Below are positions 18,992-25,585 of a stretch of 64,000 bases of DNA, one piece after another. Position numbers and translations under genes: made by a program. A model generated the notes under the pieces. The model did not search any database and had not been told where the DNA came from. It saw nothing but the letters and a program-made list of their open reading frames with translations. Numbering within the stretch: the stretch's first letter is position 1; the number at the start of each line of letters is the position of its first letter. Source of the DNA: Streptosporangium canum (GTDB lineage: Bacteria > Actinomycetota > Actinomycetes > Streptosporangiales > Streptosporangiaceae); assembly GCF_900113865.1 (NCBI RefSeq), contig NZ_FOQY01000026.1, positions 1 through 64,000 of the forward strand, in the 5' to 3' direction.

Positions 18992-21067
18992 GTGCGGAAC
19001 GCCGGAGCGTCGATAGACCCGCCGACGGACCCGTTCGCGGCAGTGCCCCTCCCCTCACGCCCGGTCCGGCCGGGCGCCCGCGACCCCAACGCCTCCCCCG
19101 ATGACCGCCCCAAGGGCGGACCACGGCTCCCTCCCGGCGTCTCGCCTGACATCTTCGGTCCTGCCGGGAGCGCCCAGCCCGCGGGGCCCTCCGGATTCGG
19201 TCGGCCCGCCACGGGATCGGCCGGGTTGCCGCCGGCGGCCTCACCGCCCCAGCCCTGGAAGATGGCCACCTCGCCCGAGCGTCCCCTGCAGCAGCGGCCC
19301 CCGCGTGAGGAGCCCCCGGCCGCCTCCTCCGGCGGCGGCGACCCCCGGCAGCCGGAGGCGTCCCGTTACGAGGAGCCGCCCCGCCGGGGGCGCAGGATCA
19401 CCGTCGCCGTCCTGCTCCTGCTGCTGCTCGCCGGTCTCGCCTATGCCGTGCCCGCGATCGTCATGTCCGGCAAGATGCTGCCCGGCACCCAGGTCCACGG
19501 CATCGACATCGGCGGGCTGACCGCGACCGAGGCGGCCGACAAACTCAGGGACCGGCTGCCCGGCAAGGCAGGCGAGGAGATGGTCGTCCGGGCCGCCGGC
19601 AGGAAATACTCCATCGATCCCGAGAAGGCCGGGCTGGAGTTCGACGTGGTCGCCACGATCGACCAGGCGCACAGCGGCTTCCCCGCTCCGATGGAGGTCT
19701 GGCGGGCGCTGACCGGCACCACCGAGCTGGCCCCCAAGGTCTCCGCCGACTCCGAACGCATGCGGGACACCGTCACGGCCCTGGCCAAGAAGATCGACCT
19801 CAAGGTCCGTGAGGGCGCGGTCACCTTCGAGGGCGTCAAGCCGGTGGCGGTGACCCCCCGCGACGGCCGCGAGCTGGAACAGGAGGCCGCGGCCCGCACC
19901 ATCAGGACGGCCTTCCTGGGCCCCGCCGGCGAGGTCGAGCTGCCGGTCTCGGTGATCAAGCCCAAGGTGACGGCCGCGGTGGTCAAGGAGGCCGCCGCCG
20001 ACGCGGGGAAGGCCCTGTCCGGCCCGGTCACCCTGACGTACGCGGGCAAGCAGGTCCAGCTCCCGGTGGAGACCCTCGCCGCCCACCTGTCCTTCGAGCC
20101 CGACAGCTCCGGCGGCATGGGGCCGGTGTTCGACGCCAGGAGCGCGGTCGCGACCGTGGAGACCAGGCTCGTCGATCCGGCCCTGGCCCCCCGCGAGCCC
20201 ACCTTCCAGATCGTCGGCGCCACGCCGAAGCTGATCCCCGGCCGCAAGGGCAAGGGGATCGACGAGGACAAACTCGCCGAGTCCGTGGCCCGGATGGTCG
20301 CCGAAGGCGGCAGCCGGACCATCCCGGTGGCCCTCACGACCGTCCAGCCCCGCGTCTCCGAGGCCGAGGTGCGCAAGCTCGGCATCAAGGAGAAGATCAG
20401 CGAGTTCACCACCCCGTACGACTGCTGCCTGCCCCGGGTGACCAACATCCGCACGATCGCCAAGCTCCTGGACGGCTACCTGGTCAAGCCCGGCGAGACC
20501 TTCTCGCTCAACGGCGTCATCGGCCAGCGCGACACGGCCCGGGGCTTCGTCCCGGCACCCATGATCCAGGGGGGCCGGCTGGTCGACTCGGTGGGCGGCG
20601 GCATCTCCCAGTTCGTCACCACCATGTACAACGCGGTGTTCTTCGGCGGTCTTGAGGACGTCCAGCACATGGCGCACGAGTTCTACATCTCGCGCTACCC
20701 GGCCGGCCGCGAGTCCACCGTCTCCTGGCCCGCGCCGGACTTCCGCTGGAAGAACGACTCCAAGTACGGCGTGCTGGTGAAGACCTCCTACACGGACAAG
20801 GGCGTCACGGTGGCCTTCTGGAGCACCAAGCGCTACGACATCGAGTCGATCTCCTCCGAGCGCTACGACATCACCCCGTTCAAGAGCGCGACCGACAGCG
20901 GTCCCACGTGCATCCCGATGGCCGGCCAGCAGGGTTTCACCATCGACGTGACCCGGGTCTTCAAGCAGGACGGCAAGGAGGTCAAGCGGGAGACGAAGAA
21001 GACCGTCTACAAGCCCGAGACCGACCTCAAGTGCGTCCCGTCCACCACGCCCGCCCAGGACGAGTAG
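18992..21067 (+). CDS. VanW-family wall protein with PG-binding domains
   Basis: 691 residues. The first 120 are a disordered cytoplasmic tail rich in Pro, Arg and Gly, then one TM segment near 133-155 (ITVAVLLLLLLAGLAYAVPAIV), so the rest lies outside the membrane. Residues 160-450 hold YoaR-like putative peptidoglycan-binding repeats (ALSGPVTLTYAGKQVQLP is typical). The VanW domain starts near 470: EFTTPYDCC, NIRTIAKLLDGYLVKPGETFSLNGVIG, GGGISQFVTTMYNAVFFGGL. The function of VanW is unknown, beyond occurrence in some vancomycin clusters; no van genes are near. The start is GTG 18992 with AGGAGGAG and GGAGG upstream. Confidence 0.85.
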   Translation: MRNAGASIDPPTDPFAAVPLPSRPVRPGARDPNASPDDRPKGGPRLPPGVSPDIFGPAGSAQPAGPSGFGRPATGSAGLPPAASPPQPWKMATSPERPLQQRPPREEPPAASSGGGDPRQPEASRYEEPPRRGRRITVAVLLLLLLAGLAYAVPAIVMSGKMLPGTQVHGIDIGGLTATEAADKLRDRLPGKAGEEMVVRAAGRKYSIDPEKAGLEFDVVATIDQAHSGFPAPMEVWRALTGTTELAPKVSADSERMRDTVTALAKKIDLKVREGAVTFEGVKPVAVTPRDGRELEQEAAARTIRTAFLGPAGEVELPVSVIKPKVTAAVVKEAAADAGKALSGPVTLTYAGKQVQLPVETLAAHLSFEPDSSGGMGPVFDARSAVATVETRLVDPALAPREPTFQIVGATPKLIPGRKGKGIDEDKLAESVARMVAEGGSRTIPVALTTVQPRVSEAEVRKLGIKEKISEFTTPYDCCLPRVTNIRTIAKLLDGYLVKPGETFSLNGVIGQRDTARGFVPAPMIQGGRLVDSVGGGISQFVTTMYNAVFFGGLEDVQHMAHEFYISRYPAGRESTVSWPAPDFRWKNDSKYGVLVKTSYTDKGVTVAFWSTKRYDIESISSERYDITPFKSATDSGPTCIPMAGQQGFTIDVTRVFKQDGKEVKRETKKTVYKPETDLKCVPSTTPAQDE

Positions 21068-21095
21068 CCTCCTGAGCGGTCCGGGGGCGCGCGTT

Positions 21096-21424
21096 GTTCG
21101 CGCTGCGGTGGGTGGGTGTTGTGGTTCGCTCCCGTTCGCGCTGCGGTGGGTGGGTGGTGCGGCCGGCCGTCGTTGGTCGCGGTCTGGTGTTTTCAGGCCT
21201 CCGGCCTGGCGGGCGCGGTGGTTTCGGTCCTTTTATACGCCGGCCGCACCACCCACCCACCTCCGCGCACCTGTGTCTCGCCGTACGGCGTGCCCGCCGT
21301 AGCCGCTCACTTTCCGGCCGCCCGGCGGGCTCGGGGAGGCTGAAGCGATCTCCGCATGGCCGTCCAGGGCGCGCCGCCGTAGCTGAAGCGTCGCTTTCGA
21401 AAGGAGCGCACAGCTGGGCGCCAG
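21096..21424 (+). repeat. Left arm of a perfect 329-base inverted repeat
   Basis: I aligned this base by base with 22861-23189 read in reverse: all 329 positions match with no gap, and both flanking bases mismatch. The arm contains a 23-base internal inverted repeat (21145-21167 and 21239-21261) and, at its inner end, a roughly 75-base unit with the palindrome CTTTCGAAAG (21394-21403). A diverged second copy of that unit follows at about 21425-21495. The arm starts 29 bases after the VanW stop and no gene is supported in it. Confidence 0.93.
21145..21261. repeat. MITE-like 117-base element with 23-base terminal inverted repeats, present in each arm
   Basis: The 23 bases 21145-21167 (beginning GGTGGGTGGGTGG) are the exact reverse complement of 21239-21261; 71 bases lie between. 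The identical element occurs in the right arm at 23024-23140. A smaller palindromic stretch, AGGCCTCCGGCCT, lies in the centre. It could be a tiny transposable repeat or a strong hairpin. Confidence 0.55.
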
Positions 21425-21668
21425 CGATCTCCGTATGGCCTTCAGGGGGTGCCGCTGAAGCGTCGCTTTCGAAAGAAGCGCACAGTCGGGCGCCGTGGAA
21501 GATGTGAACTCTGGGCTGTTCTGTGCCGGGCAGGGCTGGCGTTGCGCTCCGGGTGGGGATGCCGGAGCCGACCGTGGTTCTCATGCCGACGTGTGGAGTG
21601 CTGCATTTATTGGATCTTTGCCGAGGTCGGAGATCTATCTACCTGGTTGCCTGGCTACGCTCAGCGCC

Positions 21669-22214
21669 ATGATTATCTGGTTGAACGGGACCTTCGGAGC
21701 GGGCAAGACAACTACCGCCAAAGAGCTCACGCCGCTCATCCAACGGGCTCGTCTCTTCGATCCCGAGCAGATCGGTTACATGCTGGGCCACGTCCCCGAT
21801 CTCCCAAGGCTCGGGGACTTCCAGCACTGGAGGCCCTGGCGTGGCCTGGTGGTGGAGACCATCGTGCAGCTCCTGGACTATGTCGGCGGTGTGCTGGTTG
21901 CCCCGCAAACAGTTCTCATCGAGCAATACTGGAAGGAGATCCATACCGGCCTGAGCAAGTCCGGCATTCCCGTCCACCACTTCGTGCTGCACACCGACCA
22001 GCGCACGCTCACCCACCGGATCGAAACCGACACCGTCGAGACCGGGGCACGGCAGTGGCGCCTTGACCATCTCGCGGACTACCACGGCGCCTTGCCGTGG
22101 CTTACCCGCGAGGCCGAGCTCGTCGATACGACCGAGATAACACCTTCCCAAGTGGCACGCATCATCGCCGGCAGGGTGGCGCAAGATCCTGAGGCGAGCA
22201 GCGTGGAGCAGTGA
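21669..22214 (+). CDS. TmrB-like ATP-binding protein (P-loop kinase fold)
   Basis: 181 residues, soluble. It opens MIIWLNGTFGAGKTTTAKEL with Walker A GTFGAGKT. The layout that follows (FDPEQIGYML, DFQHWRPWRG, GGVLVAPQTVL, GIPVHHFVLHTD, LTHRIETD) matches what I remember of Bacillus TmrB, an ATP-binding protein that confers tunicamycin resistance, presumably by binding the drug. Resistance here is inference; small-molecule kinases share the fold. The ATG at 21669 starts directly at the P-loop strand, as in the family; the longer frame upstream (from 21495) reads through repeat sequence and is rejected. It is the only intact gene between the 329-base inverted repeats, and its lower GC suggests transfer. 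Confidence 0.75.
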   Translation: MIIWLNGTFGAGKTTTAKELTPLIQRARLFDPEQIGYMLGHVPDLPRLGDFQHWRPWRGLVVETIVQLLDYVGGVLVAPQTVLIEQYWKEIHTGLSKSGIPVHHFVLHTDQRTLTHRIETDTVETGARQWRLDHLADYHGALPWLTREAELVDTTEITPSQVARIIAGRVAQDPEASSVEQ

Positions 22215-22860
22215 CGGACAGCCCGCAAAGGCCGGGATCGAGGTAGGAGTCCTGAGGTGCCCAGCAGATTCCGGACAGTCGGCTCCCGCTCCCTTTGATC
22301 CCGGTCTATCTGGGCGTGTGGATTCTGCTCGCTGTGGCGCGCATCCGTCCTGTCGCCGGGCTGAAGGCGTGGTGCGGCGGATTCATGGAGGGGCTCCGCA
22401 CTCCGTGCGGCCCCCGGAAGCCGATGAAATGGCGGACGGTGTGGCGCATGACCAGGCTGGGGCGGCCTCCGGTCATCTGAGGCGACCGTTTCCTCGTCAG
22501 ACCTTGAGCGGGTTGATAGGCAAGAAACGGTTGGGCCAGGCCGTAGCAGCAGCAGGTCTTCCCCAGGAGCCGGATCCACAGCGGGTGGGCGACAGACCGC
22601 AGCAGTGCGACCGGGCGGCCCGCTCATCACAGGCGACCCGTTAGAAGGTAAGCACCCACGGCCCCCTGAAGAGCCCCCTGACGAGCCCCCCTGGGGCCCC
22701 TGACGGACCCCCTGAGCTGAGCGGTCTCATCTGAGCGATCTTGTCCCTTGGCCGGGTACACGGATTTTTCATGTGCTCCCTGAGGTGTCCGGCTGTGCGC
22801 TCCTTTCGAAAGTGACGCTTCAGCTACGGCGGCGCGCCCTGGACGGTCATACGGAGATCA
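22215..22860. other. No gene recognised between the TmrB-like gene and the right repeat arm
   Basis: Several frames are open by chance but none has a ribosome site, family motif or consistent codon use. At 22663-22720 there are short GC-rich direct repeats of the type GAGCCCCCTGA. From about 22783 to 22860 lies an extra, near-identical copy of the roughly 75-base unit that forms the inner end of the arm, including CTTTCGAAAG at 22803-22812. It may be decayed mobile sequence. Confidence 0.5.
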
Positions 22861-23189
22861 CTGGCGCCCAGCTGTGCGCTCCTTTCGAAAGCGACGCTTC
22901 AGCTACGGCGGCGCGCCCTGGACGGCCATGCGGAGATCGCTTCAGCCTCCCCGAGCCCGCCGGGCGGCCGGAAAGTGAGCGGCTACGGCGGGCACGCCGT
23001 ACGGCGAGACACAGGTGCGCGGAGGTGGGTGGGTGGTGCGGCCGGCGTATAAAAGGACCGAAACCACCGCGCCCGCCAGGCCGGAGGCCTGAAAACACCA
23101 GACCGCGACCAACGACGGCCGGCCGCACCACCCACCCACCGCAGCGCGAACGGGAGCGAACCACAACACCCACCCACCGCAGCGCGAAC
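22861..23189 (-). repeat. Right arm of the perfect 329-base inverted repeat
   Basis: Reverse complement of 21096-21424 at every base. Its outer end carries one more copy of a 38-base unit (GCGGTGGGTGGGTGTTGTGG and following) than the left arm, up to about 23220. It is followed by the 3' end of the sugar dehydrogenase gene. No gene is supported in it. Confidence 0.93.
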
Positions 23190-23261
23190 GGGAGCGAACC
23201 ACAACACTCACCCACCGCACAGAAGCGAACCGTCATCTGCAGATCGGTGAAAGCCTCAGGG

Positions 23262-24344
23262 CTACGGGGTCAGGACCAGGATGCGGTCGTCGCCGGGGAC
23301 GGGAGAGCCGCGGCCGTCCTTGTTGCTGGTACCGATCCACAGGGAGCCGCCGGGGGCGGCGGTGACCGCGCGGAGCCTGCCGTACCGGCCCTCGAACCTG
23401 GCGGCGGGGACGCCGGCCGTGCCGTCGGCGGCGAGGGGGACCTGCCAGAGCCGGCGGCCCCGCAGCGCGCCGACCCAGAGGGAGCCGTCGGCGTAGGCCA
23501 TGCCGGAGGGGGAGGCCTCGTCGGTGCTCCAGGTGACGATCGGGTCGATGAACCGGGGGGCGCCGCCGACACCCTCGACCTCGGGCCAGCCGTAGTTGCC
23601 GCCCTTCCTGATGAGGTTGATCTCGTCGAACGAGCTGGACCCGAACTCGCTGGCGTACATGCGTCCCGACGGGTCCCAGGCCATGCCCTGGACGTTGCGG
23701 TGGCCGTAGCTCCAGAGCACGTTCGCGAACGGGTTGCCGGGTGCGGGCTTACCGTCGGCGGTCATGCGGAGGATCTTGCCGGCCATGGAGCCGAGGTCCT
23801 GGGCCAGGGCGCGGTCGCCGGTCTCGCCGGTGCTGGCGTAGAGGTATCCGTCGGGGCCGAAGGCCAGGCGGCCGCCATTGTGGATCGGGCCCTTGGGGAT
23901 GCCGTCAAGGAGCACGGTGGCGTCGGTCAGGCTCCGGTCGTAGCGGTAGCGCACGATCCGGTTGTCCTGGGCCGAGGTGAAGTAGAGGAAGACGTAGTGG
24001 TCCTCGGTGAAAACGGGAGAGACGGCCACGCCCATCAGGCCGCCCTCGCCGTCGGGGCGTACGCCGTCGATCTCGCCGACCTCGGTGACCTTCCCCGCCG
24101 GGGTGACCCGCAGCAGCCTGGCGGTGTCGCGCTCGGTGACCAGGGCGTCGCCGCCGGGCAGGAACGCGATGCCCCAGGGTACGGCCAGATTCTCCACCAG
24201 GGTGCGCGGCTCGCCGGAGGGGGCGGCGGCCACGCCGGAGGCGGGGGTCCGCGCCGTGCCGGCGGGAGCCGCCGAGCAGCTCGCCACCAGCGCCGCCACC
24301 AGCGCCGTCGCCAGGATGGAAGCCAGTCGTGACATTCGAATCAT
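23262..24344 (-). CDS. Sugar dehydrogenase lipoprotein (PQQ-dependent glucose/sorbosone dehydrogenase fold)
   Basis: 360 residues, with a lipoprotein signal ending LVASC near residue 22. The body is a GSDH beta-propeller: AVPWGIAFLPGGDALVTERD, GLMGVAVSP, HNGGRLAFGPDGYLYASTGETGD, YGHRNVQGMAWDPSGRMYASEFG, NYGWPEVEG. These are the motifs of soluble aldose dehydrogenases that use PQQ. No PQQ biosynthesis genes are in view, so the cofactor is uncertain. The ATG at 24344 is chosen because AAGGAGGAGG ends five bases upstream; an ATG at 24362 lies inside that ribosome site. Divergent from the 2-hydroxyacid dehydrogenase gene. Confidence 0.85.
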   Translation of the reverse strand: MIRMSRLASILATALVAALVASCSAAPAGTARTPASGVAAAPSGEPRTLVENLAVPWGIAFLPGGDALVTERDTARLLRVTPAGKVTEVGEIDGVRPDGEGGLMGVAVSPVFTEDHYVFLYFTSAQDNRIVRYRYDRSLTDATVLLDGIPKGPIHNGGRLAFGPDGYLYASTGETGDRALAQDLGSMAGKILRMTADGKPAPGNPFANVLWSYGHRNVQGMAWDPSGRMYASEFGSSSFDEINLIRKGGNYGWPEVEGVGGAPRFIDPIVTWSTDEASPSGMAYADGSLWVGALRGRRLWQVPLAADGTAGVPAARFEGRYGRLRAVTAAPGGSLWIGTSNKDGRGSPVPGDDRILVLTP

Positions 24345-24405
24345 GCGAACCTCCTCCTTCATTCATACCGTCGTATGTGGGGGGAGGTTCCAGGACGATC
24401 CCCTG

Positions 24406-24411
24406 GATAAT
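24406..24411 (+). promoter_or_regulatory. Candidate -10 element for a leaderless dehydrogenase transcript
   Basis: GATAAT ends seven bases before the ATG at 24418, so initiation at the normal distance would start at the A of the start codon. No ribosome site lies in the last 25 bases. A -35 match is not obvious. Confidence 0.35.
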
Positions 24412-24417
24412 GCAGCC

Positions 24418-25326
24418 ATGAAGATCTGGGTCCCCTCCGAAGCCGCCGTCGACGTCCTCAGTGATCTACCCGATGTGGAGTGCGTCGTCTACGACGGCAC
24501 GGGTCCGGTCCCCGACGGGGCCGAGGAGGTCGAGGTCTGGGTCCCACCGCTCCTCACGGTGGCGGGCCTGCCGGAGCTGCTCGGCCGGATGTCCCGGCTG
24601 CGGCTGCTGCAGACCGTCACGGCGGGGGTGGACGCCTACCGGCCGCACCTGCCGGAGGGCGCGGTGCTGTGCAACGCGCGGGGCGTGCACGACGCGGGGA
24701 CCGCGGAGTGGGCGGTGGGGGCGATGATCGCGGTGATGCGGGAGTTCCCCGGGTTCGCCGCCGCGCAGCGGGAGGGCGAGTGGACCTACCACCACACCGG
24801 TGTACTGGCCGACTCCACGGTGCTGATCATCGGCTACGGCTCGATCGGGGAGGCGCTGGAGCGGCGGCTGGACGGTTTCGAGGTGGACGTCGTCCGGGTG
24901 GCGAGGACCGCCCGGGGTGACGTGCACGGCCAGGACGAGCTGCCTGAGCTGCTGCCCCGGGCGGACGTGGTGGTGCTCCTGGTCCCGTCGACCCCCGCGA
25001 CCACGGGGCTGGTGGACGCGGACTTCCTGTCGGCGATGAAGGACGGCGCGGTGCTGGTGAACGCGGCCAGGGGCGCGGTGGTGGACACCGACGCGCTGGT
25101 CGCCGAGCTGCGCAAGGGCCGGATCCTGGCCGCGCTCGACGTCACCGACCCCGAGCCGCTGCCCGCGGGGCATCCACTGTGGACGGCGCCGGGAGTGTTC
25201 ATCACCCCGCACGTCGCGGGCAGCACCCCGGCGTCCGGACGGCGCCTGCTGAGGCTTCTCCGCTCCCAGCTCCTGCGCTACCTGGCAGGTGAGCCGCTCA
25301 AGAACGTGATCACCGGCTCGTACTGA
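24418..25326 (+). CDS. D-isomer-specific 2-hydroxyacid dehydrogenase
   Basis: 302-residue NAD(P)-dependent dehydrogenase of the GhrA/GhrB type. The Rossmann motif is IGYGSIGEALERRL near residue 141. Catalytic positions are visible: Arg in VNAARGAVVDTDAL, Glu in DVTDPEPLPAGHPLW and His in ITPHVAGST. The substrate is probably a small 2-oxoacid such as glyoxylate or hydroxypyruvate, but cannot be read from sequence. It starts at MKIWVPSEA; the long in-frame extension upstream is antisense to the sugar dehydrogenase gene and is not used. Confidence 0.9.
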   Translation: MKIWVPSEAAVDVLSDLPDVECVVYDGTGPVPDGAEEVEVWVPPLLTVAGLPELLGRMSRLRLLQTVTAGVDAYRPHLPEGAVLCNARGVHDAGTAEWAVGAMIAVMREFPGFAAAQREGEWTYHHTGVLADSTVLIIGYGSIGEALERRLDGFEVDVVRVARTARGDVHGQDELPELLPRADVVVLLVPSTPATTGLVDADFLSAMKDGAVLVNAARGAVVDTDALVAELRKGRILAALDVTDPEPLPAGHPLWTAPGVFITPHVAGSTPASGRRLLRLLRSQLLRYLAGEPLKNVITGSY

Positions 25327-25443
25327 CCCCGATCCGCGCCGCCCTGAACCCCTGCCGAGCAGCTCTTTACCGGCTGTAATCCGTACTGTCCGGGAAAGGA
25401 ATCCGGACCGTGGCTACCTCGTGACCTCGGATCCGTACGGTGA

Positions 25444-25472
25444 TTGACTGCGACCCTGATCGCTCGCATGGT
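25444..25472 (+). promoter_or_regulatory. Promoter of the PAS-GGDEF-EAL gene
   Basis: TTGACT (25444-25449) and CATGGT (25467-25472) are 17 bases apart, 114 bases before the start codon. The same CATGGT -10 is used before the ilvB leader. Confidence 0.5.
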
Positions 25473-25585
25473 TATCAGATCGGTGACGACTACGGCGTTG
25501 TCACCCCCCGCACCGGCCGGAGAGCACACACTGACCGTGTGCCGTCGCGGAAGCGAGACGAATCGACACTGATGGGCAGACGACA

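Larger units (their letters stand above)
21096..23189. mobile_element. 2.1-kb segment bounded by perfect inverted repeats and carrying a TmrB-like gene
   Basis: The 329-base arms flank a 1436-base core. The core holds one intact gene (TmrB-like, 21669-22214), of visibly lower GC and looser codon choice than the genes around it, and about 600 bases without a recognisable gene. I find no intact transposase and no clear target-site duplication next to the arms, so this is either a non-autonomous or decayed mobile unit, or a duplicated intergenic repeat with an acquired gene between the copies. The perfect identity of the arms means recent duplication or gene conversion. Confidence 0.5.

Noticed and set aside
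21495-21668. 58-residue N-terminal extension of the TmrB-like protein
   Set aside because: The family begins directly at the P-loop strand (MIIWLNG); the extension runs through repeat sequence and has no ribosome site that fits.
22260-22645. Possible transposase remnant
   Set aside because: Minus-strand frames here showed no DDE, serine or HUH motif that I can recognise; left as sequence without a gene.
22773-24332. A 519-codon plus-strand frame from the right repeat arm across the sugar dehydrogenase
   Set aside because: Most of it is antisense to the dehydrogenase, whose lipobox and propeller motifs are clear; composition is that of a shadow frame.
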